A DNA stretch of 22,970 nucleotides from a virus. Below the pieces are notes generated by a model. The model made no database searches. It was not told where the DNA came from and saw only the letters and a list, made by a program, of their open reading frames with translations. Within the stretch, counting starts at the first letter, position 1; every line of letters starts with the position of its first letter. The stretch spans positions 1-22,970 of the IMG/VR virus record IMGVR_UViG_3300048590_000223; one strand, written 5' to 3'. A program made the translations under genes and the position numbers. This document shows, one piece after another, positions 15,316 through 22,422 of the stretch.

Positions 15316-16623
15316 ATGGCACGCAACGTCCGAGTCGTCACTGGACCCCGACCGACAGGCGAGATCGAACGCGCGCAGGAGTTCGCCGACGCGCTGATGG
15401 CGCGCTCGCTGCGCCCGCGGGGACCGGAGCAGCGCGGCCCGGTACAGGTCACGATGAGCCCGTGGGAAGGCGTCGCGCAGTTGGGCGAGGCGTTCCTCGC
15501 GCGCAAGGCGACGAACTACGCCGATAAGCTCGCCGAGGCCGAGCAGGAACGCCTGCGCGCCGCGAACGAGCAACTGGTCGGCCAGTTGGGCGGCTACAAG
15601 GATGCTCCCCGCAGGATCGAGGACCGCGCGCCGATGGCGAACTTCGGCCAGCCCACCGGGGCGCCGATCGATCTGCCCGAGGATATGCGCGTGCCGACCG
15701 AGCGGGCCGAGAAACTCGCCGCGGCGATTGCGGGCATGGATCTCGGCACGGCGAATGCGGCGTTGTCTGGTGTCTCGCTGCAGCGCCTGCTCGCCGATCC
15801 CGAGGCCGAGGAAGCGTACACGCTCACGCCGGGGTCTGCGCGCTACAAGGGCGACCGAATGATTACGGAACGGCCCACCGAGGCCAAGCAGCCCGGTCTG
15901 CCAGAGGGGATGCGCATGAACCCGCAGACGGGTCAGCCCGAGTGGATTCCCGGCTACCTTGAGGCGAAGGAGCGACTCGCCGCGGCGGGGCGATCGAGCA
16001 CGAACATCACCTACGACCCGGATGGCAGCAACCGCTACGGCGCACCGCCCCCAGGAATGTACCGCCCCGACCCATCAAAGCCGAATGTGGCGCCGATGCC
16101 CGGCGGACCTGTTGAACTCGCCGCCGAGAAGGACCGCGAACTCGCGCTTGATCGGGCGGGCACGGCGGCGAGCGATGCCGAGAACGCCAAGCTCGCGATC
16201 AAGACCGCGAAGGGACTGGTGAACTGGCGCACGACCGGGCTCGTGGGGCAGATCCTCGGCGGCATCGGCGGCACGCGCGCGCTCGATCTGCGTGAAGCAA
16301 TCAAGCCGATCCAGTCGAACGTCGCGTTCAGCCGGTTGCAGAGGATGCGCGAGGAATCGAAGACCGGCGGGGCGCTCGGCCAGGTCGCGGTGAAGGAACT
16401 CGAACTGCTGATGAGCACGATTCAGTCCCTGAACGCGGACCAGTCTGACGATCAGTTGCTGCAGAACCTTGAGTTGGTCGATCAGTATTATGACCGCGCG
16501 ATCTTCGCGTATCAGGCGATGCTCAACGAGCAGCAGGGCGGACAGAGGGACCCGCCGCAGCAGGGCAATATGGTGCCCGTCGAATCGCGCGTGAACTCCT
16601 ACCTGCAGCAGGCCGGGCAATGA
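15316..16623 (+). CDS. Internal virion (ejection) protein
   Basis: A 435-residue, charged, helical protein preceded by GAGGGG five bases before ATG. N-terminal helices (EIERAQEFADALM, YADKLAEAEQERLRAANEQL) lead to a proline/glycine-rich centre (PEWIPGYLEAKERLAAAGR, then PDPSKPNVAPMPGGP) and a C-terminal conserved-looking block (325-373) with FSRLQRMREESKTGG and ALGQVAVKELELLMST, similar to phage ejection proteins I know by family resemblance. No catalytic residues seen. It overlaps the next gene by ATGA. Confidence 0.78.
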   Translation: MARNVRVVTGPRPTGEIERAQEFADALMARSLRPRGPEQRGPVQVTMSPWEGVAQLGEAFLARKATNYADKLAEAEQERLRAANEQLVGQLGGYKDAPRRIEDRAPMANFGQPTGAPIDLPEDMRVPTERAEKLAAAIAGMDLGTANAALSGVSLQRLLADPEAEEAYTLTPGSARYKGDRMITERPTEAKQPGLPEGMRMNPQTGQPEWIPGYLEAKERLAAAGRSSTNITYDPDGSNRYGAPPPGMYRPDPSKPNVAPMPGGPVELAAEKDRELALDRAGTAASDAENAKLAIKTAKGLVNWRTTGLVGQILGGIGGTRALDLREAIKPIQSNVAFSRLQRMREESKTGGALGQVAVKELELLMSTIQSLNADQSDDQLLQNLELVDQYYDRAIFAYQAMLNEQQGGQRDPPQQGNMVPVESRVNSYLQQAGQ

Positions 16624-18536
16624 ACCCGACCGCGGTCCAATTGCTGCGCGCCAGAAAGCTCGCGATGGAGGCCGGCGACACGGAAGCGGCCGAGCTACTG
16701 AGCCAGCGCGCCCGCGAGGCGCAGATGGCCGAGGACCGCACCGAGTACGACCCGACCGCGGGCATGGGGACGGGCGAGAAACTGCGCGCGAACCTCGGCG
16801 CCGGGTTTGCCGACTGGGGCATAGGCGTGAAGCAACTCGCCGGCCAGGCGAGCGGCGAAGATGCGCGCGAGAAAGCTGCACGCGATCGGCAACTGGCCGG
16901 GAGCGTCACGGGCGGACGTGCGCTGCAATTCACGGGCGCGGCGCTTCCCGCGGTCCCGTTCGTTCCGGCGACCGTTGGCGGGGCGGTGGGATTGGGCGCT
17001 GCAACTGCCCTGGCACTCCCGACGCAATCCGACAATGTCGTGGCTGGCAAGGCGGCGCAGGGACTCGCGGGTGCCGTCACGGGCGGCGTGGTGCAGAAGT
17101 TCGGGCCGGGTGCCGTGAAGTGGGGCGCCAATAAGATCAGCGGCAAGGCGAACCAACTCGCCGACGCGATGGCGAAGCGCGGCCTCGGCACAGCGGGTCG
17201 GCGCCAGTCGATCGCCGAGCGAACCTTCCTCGGCACGGTGGACGACCCGAGGGCGGCCCTCGGTACGATCGGCCGGTATCGGGATGTCCCCGGCACGCGC
17301 CCGACGACGACGCAGATCCTCGGTGAGCGGCGCGGCCTCGAGATCGAACGCAAGCTCCGCGAGAGTGGCGGACAGGCGGCCGATGAACTCGGCGCGGCGC
17401 GTAACGCATCGAATCAGGCGCGCTACAAATACCTGCAGAGCGAACTCGACAAAGATCCCGACAAGCTCTGGCAGGCCGCGCGCGACTTTGCAGAAAGCTC
17501 GAAGGGCAAGATGCGCGTCGCACCGGGCGGCATCGACCCGCGCGGGACGCTGATCCGCGAGGCGGGGAGGTTGCGCAACTCTTATGACAACCCGCGCGCG
17601 CAGGCGGTCATGCAGGAGATTCAGGACCGCCTCAAGGTCGCGCTCGCGAAAGCACCCGACGAGCAACTCGACAGCCTGCACAAGCTGCGCATGTACGAAA
17701 TTGATGACCGGCTCGACCAGTTGACCGGATCCGATCGCAAGCTCGCGAAGGCGCTCGCCAAGGATCTCGTCGGGTTCAAGCGCGCGCTCGACAAGCGCCT
17801 CAACGAAGGCTTGAAGGGCAACAACGCCTGGGAGTCGTTCCTGACCGACTACTCGAGCAAGGCCCGAGCAGCGGGTCAGGCCGAGGCGGGCAGCGAACTG
17901 CTGCAGCGGATTGATAACCTGACCCCGACCTCGACCGGCGAGCCGGCGCTCACGAGCAATCGTGCGCTGCTGCGCAAGCAAGTCGGCGCGGTGGACGACT
18001 TCGGCAACCCGAAGTATTCGCCGCTCGCCGAGGACGCGATCTCGACCGTCGATCGCTCGCTCGATGTCGAAATGCGCCCGCTCGCGCCGGACATCCGTCC
18101 GGCTGGTTCAGCGACGCGCGCCAACTTCAACCGCGGCACGAATGAGGCCGTGCAGACTCTCGGCCCGCTGATCCACGGCCAGCCGCAGCCGCCCCCGAGC
18201 GTGCTGCCGCAGGCGGCCGGCATGGGCTCGATGGCGGGCGTCATTGCCAACCCGGTCGCGGGACTCGCGACTGCGGGCGCCACGATGGCGGCGGGCGGCG
18301 CGAGGAGTGGGCTGCGTGGCATGTCGCAGAACGCCGCGCTCGACATCGCGCAGCGCCTCTTCGCGCACTACCGCGACCCGCAGGTGGCCGTGCAGGCGCT
18401 CAGGCGTGCGGTGCAGAACCAGCAGATGCCGGCGGCGCTCGCGATGCAGGTCGCGCAGCAACTGACGCAGATGTCTGGCGTGGTCGGATCCGGGGTGATG
18501 GGGGCCGGCGCGGTGAACGCGCTGCAGGCGCCCTAG
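16620..18536 (+). CDS. Large internal virion (ejection) protein
   Basis: A 638-residue protein, the largest in the window. The N-terminus (LLRARKLAMEAGDTEAAELL) is a repeat-like helix seen in phage ejection proteins. Residues 98-135 form a hydrophobic alanine/glycine/valine segment (LPAVPFVPATVGGAVGLGAA), a candidate membrane insertion site. A long charged helical middle follows, then a second Gly/Ala-rich hydrophobic end. The type fits proteins injected with the genome to span the cell envelope. No lytic transglycosylase motif is recognised. The stop TAG overlaps, as CTAG, the stop of the antisense 45-aa gene. Confidence 0.78.
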   Translation: MNPTAVQLLRARKLAMEAGDTEAAELLSQRAREAQMAEDRTEYDPTAGMGTGEKLRANLGAGFADWGIGVKQLAGQASGEDAREKAARDRQLAGSVTGGRALQFTGAALPAVPFVPATVGGAVGLGAATALALPTQSDNVVAGKAAQGLAGAVTGGVVQKFGPGAVKWGANKISGKANQLADAMAKRGLGTAGRRQSIAERTFLGTVDDPRAALGTIGRYRDVPGTRPTTTQILGERRGLEIERKLRESGGQAADELGAARNASNQARYKYLQSELDKDPDKLWQAARDFAESSKGKMRVAPGGIDPRGTLIREAGRLRNSYDNPRAQAVMQEIQDRLKVALAKAPDEQLDSLHKLRMYEIDDRLDQLTGSDRKLAKALAKDLVGFKRALDKRLNEGLKGNNAWESFLTDYSSKARAAGQAEAGSELLQRIDNLTPTSTGEPALTSNRALLRKQVGAVDDFGNPKYSPLAEDAISTVDRSLDVEMRPLAPDIRPAGSATRANFNRGTNEAVQTLGPLIHGQPQPPPSVLPQAAGMGSMAGVIANPVAGLATAGATMAAGGARSGLRGMSQNAALDIAQRLFAHYRDPQVAVQALRRAVQNQQMPAALAMQVAQQLTQMSGVVGSGVMGAGAVNALQAP

Positions 18537-18670
18537 AATCGCATGAGCAGGAATCGCTTCAGCGCGCTGTCGGGTAGCCGGCGGATCGGCCAGGCCACCA
18601 TCGCGGCGACGAGGAACAGCCCAAGCGCGAGGAAGGGCCGCAAGAGAACCGCGCCGATGACCGTAGACAT
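18533..18670 (-). CDS. Small membrane peptide (45 aa), antisense
   Basis: A minus-strand frame of 45 residues: one long hydrophobic segment (residues 5-29, LLRPFLALGLFLVAAMVAWP in its core), then RRLPDSALKRFLLMRF, a basic tail. The text RPF...PIRRLPDSALKR resembles small phage membrane proteins found near tail-fibre genes in related phages (recollection only). The two convergent stops share CTAG (18533-18536), so the gene exactly fills the 164-base gap between the large ejection protein and the tail fibre. No Shine-Dalgarno is visible and a promoter is not seen. It is too short to be judged by homology-free means alone. Confidence 0.55.
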   Translation of the reverse strand: MSTVIGAVLLRPFLALGLFLVAAMVAWPIRRLPDSALKRFLLMRF

Positions 18671-18700
18671 GCGCCGAGCATAGCAAATCAGGAGACACCA

Positions 18701-19348
18701 GTGGCATTTGACGGCAGCGGAACATTCAGCCTCACCTACACCTGGGCGACCGAGGCGGCCAGCCCGCCGATCGCGATCTCGAAGCTCGACACCGAGATGG
18801 CGGGCATCGCCACGGGGTTGTCGCTGTGCGTGCTCAGGAACGGCAACGGCGTGCCCACGGCCGACACGCCGTGGAACGACAAGAAGATCACCGGCCTCGC
18901 CGATGCGACGCTGGCGACCGACGCGCTCAACCGGCAGACCGCCGACGCGCGCTACGGGGTGAAATCGAGCGGCAGCTTCACGATGCGCATGGGGAACGTG
19001 CTCGACAACACGGACTATGCCACCGGCACGGCGTACTGGACGCTGCAGGGCAATATCGCCGTGGTGCGCCTGCCCTATCTGGTCGCCACCACGACCGCGA
19101 CCTCGTTCTACCTGCGCGGCTTCCCGGCCGACATCACGCCGAGCCTCACCGGCAACGTCTGGCAGTCGATTGTCTGTCCGGGTTACATCAACGGCAACCA
19201 CGCCGCGGTGGCGGTGGATGTCGGCGAGACGACCTACTGGCAGGTGCGCGCGATGACGACCGCGTTCGACGGCTCGAGCAGCGCGAAGGGTATCGGCGGC
19301 AACGAATCGAGCATCGCCCCTGTCATCACGTTCATGGTCGCGGATTGA
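18701..19348 (+). CDS. Tail fibre protein
   Basis: A 215-residue protein starting at GTG 18701, preceded by AGGAGA (18690-18695). N-terminus MAFDGSGTFSLTYTWATE, then KITGLADATLATDALNRQTADARYG (about 67-91) is a classic tail-fibre helix linking head to shaft. The C-terminal half is a beta-rich receptor-binding-like domain (SFTMRMGNVLDNTD, AVVRLPYLVATTTATSFYL, VAVDVGETTYWQVRA). It is short, so it may be a small fibre or a partner of a longer one. No diversity-generating repeat or reverse transcriptase is present in the window. Confidence 0.85.
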   Translation: MAFDGSGTFSLTYTWATEAASPPIAISKLDTEMAGIATGLSLCVLRNGNGVPTADTPWNDKKITGLADATLATDALNRQTADARYGVKSSGSFTMRMGNVLDNTDYATGTAYWTLQGNIAVVRLPYLVATTTATSFYLRGFPADITPSLTGNVWQSIVCPGYINGNHAAVAVDVGETTYWQVRAMTTAFDGSSSAKGIGGNESSIAPVITFMVAD

Positions 19349-19758
19349 TCGCGCCACTCGCCATTCTGCTGCTCGCTCAGACGCTCTCGATCGAAGCGGG
19401 CATCGCGACGGGCGAGGTGCCGGCGTTGGGCGTGACGGTGGGCGGGCTCGCGGGGCCGGTGGGGGCGCACTACGAGTTCGGCTTCGACTTCGTGGGCGAC
19501 TCGCACGACTACGAGAGCACCCCGAACGCGATCGGACCGCGAGCGATGCTGGTGAAGGGCTGGAAGCAGTTCGACGCCGGGCTCGGCTTCCAGTGGTGGA
19601 ACGTCGAAAGCCGCGAGAGTTGCCAGTTCACGTTCGCGCTGCTCGCGCGCTGGCGATTCACCGAGCGATGGGCCGCGCAGTGGCGCCACGCCTCGAGCGC
19701 GAACTCGTGCCGGCCGAATCAGGGGCGGGATGTCGTAGGCATTTCACTGAGGTTTTAA
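19345..19758 (+). CDS. PagL-like lipid A 3-O-deacylase candidate
   Basis: A 137-residue protein starting at TTG 19345, overlapping the previous TGA (TTGA). The N-terminus is hydrophobic (IAPLAILLLAQT), a signal-peptide-like segment. The rest is beta-barrel-like. The C-terminal segment WRHASSANSCRPNQGRD, then VVGISLRF, aligns with the active-site end of PagL (as I recall Pseudomonas aeruginosa PagL: HYSNAGLKQPNDGIE, then a final strand ending SLFYK). His115 and Ser117 correspond to PagL His126/Ser128. Twelve residues after the serine comes Asp129, where PagL has Glu140. PagL removes the 3-O-acyl chain of lipid A in the outer membrane. The function here is inferred. No Shine-Dalgarno; translation is probably coupled to the tail fibre. 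Confidence 0.75.
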   Translation: MIAPLAILLLAQTLSIEAGIATGEVPALGVTVGGLAGPVGAHYEFGFDFVGDSHDYESTPNAIGPRAMLVKGWKQFDAGLGFQWWNVESRESCQFTFALLARWRFTERWAAQWRHASSANSCRPNQGRDVVGISLRF

Positions 19759-19770
19759 GGAACAACAACA

Positions 19771-20205
19771 ATGGGCTTCCTGAAAGAGATCCTCGACTCG
19801 CTGACCGCAGATGCTTCACCCGAAGAGCGTGCGAGAACGTACCGGCTGTTCTTTCGGGTGGTCGTCGCGGTCCACATCATCTGGGCGTGCGGGCTCCTTG
19901 CGCCGATCGGCGTGCAGGGGTTCGTGTTCGCGAACGAGGTGGACGACAAGATCCAGGCTGCGGTCGAACCGATACGCGCCGAGCTTGGCAACGTGTCGGA
20001 GAAGGTCGCGCGCACCGAGGAAATCAGCAAGCGGATCCTTGTGGGGCAAATTGCCGCACAGTTGCGCGACCTGAACCGGCTGCGGTGCACGACGAGCGAC
20101 CACGAAGTCAGGCGGCGCATGGAGCGCGATATCGAGGAAGGGGAGCAGGAATACAAGACGCTCACGGGCGAACGGTATCCGCTGGCGTCATGCGGGGAGT
20201 TGTGA
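19771..20205 (+). CDS. Membrane/coiled-coil protein of the lysis region
   Basis: A 144-residue protein with AAGGAA eight bases before ATG. One clear membrane segment at about 28-50 (FFRVVVAVHIIWACGLLAPIG), then a charged helical region 57-125 (VDDKIQAAVEPIRAELGNVSEKVARTEE) and a short cysteine-bearing tail. The position directly before the endolysin suggests a lysis accessory or a membrane-anchored regulator, but no family is recognised. It could be a pinholin-type or spanin-like protein; a lipobox is absent. Confidence 0.75.
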   Translation: MGFLKEILDSLTADASPEERARTYRLFFRVVVAVHIIWACGLLAPIGVQGFVFANEVDDKIQAAVEPIRAELGNVSEKVARTEEISKRILVGQIAAQLRDLNRLRCTTSDHEVRRRMERDIEEGEQEYKTLTGERYPLASCGEL

Positions 20206-20207
20206 CC

Positions 20208-20702
20208 ATGACCGAACCCACCTGGTTGAAACATGCCCGGACCTACGTCGGCACCGCGGAGATTCCCGGCAAGCAGACCGCCCCAGTGATCGCCCGGTGG
20301 CTGCGGGAACTGAAGGGCTGGTGGTCCGACGACGAAACGCCGTGGTGTGGGACGTTCGTCGGTGCCGTGCTGCGCGAATCCGGGCTGCCCGTCGCAAAGC
20401 ACTGGTATCGGGCGAAGGACTGGCTCAACTGGGGCGTGCCGCTCGACGCGCCGGCCGTGGGCTGCGTCGTGGTCTATGACCGCGCGGGCGGCGGGCACGT
20501 CGGGTTCGCGGTGGCGATTGATCGCTCGGACCGCATCCTGACGCTGGGCGGCAATCAGGGCAACCGGGTGAGCATCGCGCTGTTCGATCGCTGGCGCGTG
20601 CTGGGCTACCGCTGGCCGTTGGGACGGGTCGCGGAACTGGCCGCGGCGGGCCTGCTGCCGGTCGTCAAGGCGACGGGGGCCAGCTCGGGGAACGAGGCGT
20701 GA
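20208..20702 (+). CDS. Endolysin, NlpC/P60-like (TIGR02594-type)
   Basis: A 164-residue protein. The frame continues upstream as shadow; GGGGAG (20193-20198) nine bases before ATG 20208 supports that start. Motifs: PWCGTFVGAVL with catalytic Cys47, GHVGFAV with His97, and LTLGGNQGNRVSI with Asn116/Gln117 as third polar site. This Cys-His pattern belongs to the NlpC/P60-CHAP-like peptidoglycan hydrolases of the TIGR02594 type. The N-terminal YVGTAEIPGK, then VIARWLREL, is also typical. No signal peptide, so release would need the holin. It overlaps the next gene by GTGA. Confidence 0.88.
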   Translation: MTEPTWLKHARTYVGTAEIPGKQTAPVIARWLRELKGWWSDDETPWCGTFVGAVLRESGLPVAKHWYRAKDWLNWGVPLDAPAVGCVVVYDRAGGGHVGFAVAIDRSDRILTLGGNQGNRVSIALFDRWRVLGYRWPLGRVAELAAAGLLPVVKATGASSGNEA

Positions 20703-20896
20703 ACCTCACAGCCCTCGGCGGTCGGCGCTTCCTGATGACGATGGGCTGCGGGATGGCCTGCACGGTGCTGGTCTGGTTCGCGAAGATCGACGGGGCCATC
20801 TTTCGGGACATCATCATCGCCACGGTCGCGGTCTACATCGGCGGAAACACGTTCCAGAAAGTGAAGGCCAGCACGAAGGAGCAGGCCGATGCCTGA
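20699..20896 (+). CDS. Holin
   Basis: A 65-residue protein beginning at GTG 20699 and overlapping the endolysin stop (GTGA). Two hydrophobic segments: 11-29 (FLMTMGCGMACTVLVWF) and 34-50 (IFRDIIIATVAVYIGG), joined by a short turn, then a charged tail (QKVKASTKEQAD). The size, topology and place after the endolysin fit a class II holin, which forms holes in the inner membrane to release the endolysin. It overlaps the following gene by eight bases. Confidence 0.83.
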   Translation: MNLTALGGRRFLMTMGCGMACTVLVWFAKIDGAIFRDIIIATVAVYIGGNTFQKVKASTKEQADA

Positions 20897-21080
20897 GAAC
20901 CTGACCGGGATGCTGCTCTCGGACCATCTCGCCGACGCCCTCGCCGCCCTGAACCGGGCGCGGGAGGCGGCGCGGGACGAGCATCACGTCAACCATAGGG
21001 ATGTGGTGCAGCGCGAGATCACGTCCGCGGAGCATTCCATCGCGCGGGTCATTGGCCTGATCGCTGGTGCCCCGCAATGA
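20889..21080 (+). CDS. Small hypothetical protein (63 aa)
   Basis: A 63-residue helical protein (LLSDHLADALAALNRAREAARDEHH, then EITSAEHSIARVIGLIAGAP) starting at ATG inside the end of the holin. No membrane segment, cysteine or enzyme motif. The overlapping start and position suggest co-translation with the lysis module. Role unknown. Confidence 0.65.
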   Translation: MPENLTGMLLSDHLADALAALNRAREAARDEHHVNHRDVVQREITSAEHSIARVIGLIAGAPQ

Positions 21081-21156
21081 GATTCGGTGCGGGGCGCCAC
21101 GGCCCTAGACTCGGCCAGCCATCAACACGCACGCCGGATAATCGTAACCGGCATTT

Positions 21157-21161
21157 GGAGG
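21157..21161 (+). promoter_or_regulatory. Strong ribosome-binding site of a 51-aa frame
   Basis: GGAGG lies four bases before ATG 21166. It is one of the strongest Shine-Dalgarno sites in the lysis module and decides the start of the short frame before the i-spanin. Confidence 0.75.
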
Positions 21162-21165
21162 AAAA

Positions 21166-21321
21166 ATGGCGGGCCTAGGTCCTCAGTTATTCCCCGGCTT
21201 GGAGGACTCCGCGGGACCCCGAGGGGTTTCTGCTTTCGCGTCGTCAGCCGCAAATAGTGCCGGGCCAGATGTCGCCGTGTCAGCCCGCCTGGGCGACCCA
21301 CGGACGGACAGAATACCATGA
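21166..21321 (+). CDS. Small frame (51 aa) coupled to the i-spanin
   Basis: A 51-residue frame with a strong GGAGG site and ATG at 21166. The peptide is glycine-, alanine- and proline-rich (MAGLGPQLFPGLEDSAGPRG, then DVAVSARLGDPRTDRIP), with no membrane segment. Its TGA overlaps the i-spanin ATG (ATGA 21318-21321), and the i-spanin has no ribosome site of its own, so this frame could drive spanin translation. It may be a real protein or a translated leader. No family is recognised. The 85 bases before it (21081-21165) hold no gene; they contain a GCCGG-CCGGC inverted repeat at 21133-21152. Confidence 0.5.
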   Translation: MAGLGPQLFPGLEDSAGPRGVSAFASSAANSAGPDVAVSARLGDPRTDRIP

Positions 21322-21713
21322 TCCCCGTCCCGGTCATCATGGGCGCGCTCGGCAAGGTGCCGTGGCGGCTGCTGGCCGCCACGGGGCTGTTCACCGCGCT
21401 GGCCCTTGCCGGCTTCAGGGTCTCGACGTGGCACGAGTCCCACAAGGCGCTCCCGGCCGTCGAGGCCCGCCTACAGGCCGAAATTGACTGTGAGCCAGCC
21501 ACAGCCTGTCAGGAACGCGCAGAGGAACAGGCGCGGCTGGCGAGGGTCGAGGCGGAGAACGCGGCACAGGCGGCTCTGGGTAAAGCTCAGGCGGCAGAGG
21601 AAGCGGCTCGGCGGGACGCAGCGGCGTGGCGGGCCAAATATCGGCAGGCTGTCGCTACTGATCCGGGGTGCTGGGAGTGGAGCGAGCAGCCGATTCGGTG
21701 TCCAGTGGAGTGA
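21318..21713 (+). CDS. i-spanin (Rz-like)
   Basis: A 131-residue protein: short N-terminus, one membrane segment at about 17-33 (RLLAATGLFTALALAGF), then a charged, coiled helical periplasmic region (AEEQARLARVEAENAAQAAL, then GKAQAAEEAARRDAAAW) and a cysteine-containing tail ending CPVE. This is the i-spanin (Rz) architecture, linking inner to outer membrane through an o-spanin. The o-spanin candidate lies 137 bases downstream. Cys58, Cys64, Cys118 and Cys128 could allow disulfide links. The start overlaps the previous stop; an alternative ATG lies eight codons in. Confidence 0.83.
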   Translation: MIPVPVIMGALGKVPWRLLAATGLFTALALAGFRVSTWHESHKALPAVEARLQAEIDCEPATACQERAEEQARLARVEAENAAQAALGKAQAAEEAARRDAAAWRAKYRQAVATDPGCWEWSEQPIRCPVE

Positions 21714-21852
21714 GATCGTATCCCGCACTCCAAGCGAGACGTACAAGGCTATACAATTGGGCAACATTGAAAGCCGGTGGTGCGCCACGCGATAACTCGG
21801 CCACGCGACGGGCGATGCGCAGCTCGTAAGCCACATAATCTTCAAACGCCAT
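21655..21852 (-). CDS. Small hypothetical protein (65 aa) antisense between the spanins
   Basis: A minus-strand frame of 65 residues with a good site GAGGTGA just before ATG (reading minus, over plus 21856-21862). The peptide (AYELRIARRVAELSRGA, then AQLYSLVRLAWSAGYDLTPLD) reads as a compact helical protein. It overlaps the 3' end of the i-spanin by 59 bases and its ATG overlaps the o-spanin ATG (CATG at 21850-21853). It fills exactly the otherwise empty space between the two spanins. No family recognised. The plus-strand alternative in the same space has no good start. Confidence 0.6.
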   Translation of the reverse strand: MAFEDYVAYELRIARRVAELSRGAPPAFNVAQLYSLVRLAWSAGYDLTPLDTESAARSTPSTPDQ

Positions 21853-22081
21853 GCGTCACCTCATTCTGTTGCCGATCATACTGCTATCCGGCTGCGTCAC
21901 CGAGCGCATCATCGAGCGCCCCGTCCCCATCCAGCCGCCGTCCCTGTGCGTCACGGACTGCCCGGTGCCGGAGGGTGTCCCGGCGACCAATGGGGCGCTG
22001 CTTGAGGCGTACCAGGGTCTGCGTGAAGCCGTGGCTTGCTACGCTGCGCGGATGCAGTGCGTCAGGGAAATGGCCGAGTAG
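21851..22081 (+). CDS. o-spanin (Rz1-like lipoprotein)
   Basis: A 76-residue protein with a hydrophobic N-terminus and lipobox LLSGC (residues 11-15), so lipid attachment at Cys15 is expected after cleavage by signal peptidase II. The rest is proline- and charge-rich (ERPVPIQPPSL, then VPEGVPATNG), the style of an Rz1-type o-spanin that pairs with the i-spanin. The start overlaps the antisense gene start, and no ribosome site is seen on the plus strand. Confidence 0.8.
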   Translation: MRHLILLPIILLSGCVTERIIERPVPIQPPSLCVTDCPVPEGVPATNGALLEAYQGLREAVACYAARMQCVREMAE

Positions 22082-22210
22082 TCACTTCGCCGCCGGCCAG
22101 ATAGCCGCCACCGGCCCGCTGTGGGCGAGAATCCACACGATCCCCGCCGCGACCGCGAGGAACAGCAGCAGCGGGATCCAGTCCGAGACGGCGCGGGGTT
22201 TGCGTTTCAC
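22082..22210 (-). CDS. Small membrane protein (42 aa), minus strand
   Basis: A 42-residue frame with GTG start overlapping the upstream stop (GTGA). One membrane segment (residues 12-29, IPLLLFLAVAAGIVWILA) follows a basic start (KRKPRAVSD). It is absent from long-ORF tracks but fits in the operon with no spare bases, and its stop abuts the o-spanin stop (22081/22082). Role unknown. Confidence 0.65.
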   Translation of the reverse strand: MKRKPRAVSDWIPLLLFLAVAAGIVWILAHSGPVAAIWPAAK

Positions 22211-22422
22211 TTCGGCGGCTCCAGTGCTTTGATTAGTGCGCAGATCGCCAACCAGTCATCGTGGCTGCGGATCTGCACACGGTCGGCGATCACTTCCTTC
22301 GCCAGTGCAAGGCGCGCCATCGCCGCCATCAGATCAATGTAGTTGCGATCTTCTTCCAGCCCGCCAAGCGAAATTTCATCAGCCCACGGCGGCAGCACGT
22401 CGATTTTCTTCTGGAGGGTCAT
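22207..22422 (-). CDS. Hypothetical protein (71 aa), minus strand
   Basis: A 71-residue protein with ribosome site GGAGGA on the minus strand (plus 22426-22431) four to five bases before ATG. It is helical (IDLMAAMARLALAKEVIADRVQI, then DDWLAICALIKALE) with no enzyme motif. It overlaps the 134-aa gene by ATGA and the next gene by GTGA. Role unknown. Confidence 0.75.
   Translation of the reverse strand: MTLQKKIDVLPPWADEISLGGLEEDRNYIDLMAAMARLALAKEVIADRVQIRSHDDWLAICALIKALEPPK

Noticed and set aside
18701-19348. Possible diversity-generating retroelement target at the tail fibre
   Set aside because: No reverse transcriptase and no near-identical template repeat with adenine differences is visible in the window.
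20814-21077. 87-codon minus frame opposite the holin and the 63-aa gene
   Set aside because: No ribosome site or family; the plus frames are coupled to the endolysin.
21106-21142. Possible promoter with GATAAT before the 51-aa frame
   Set aside because: The -10-like hexamer is fair, but no -35-like hexamer lies at a normal distance.
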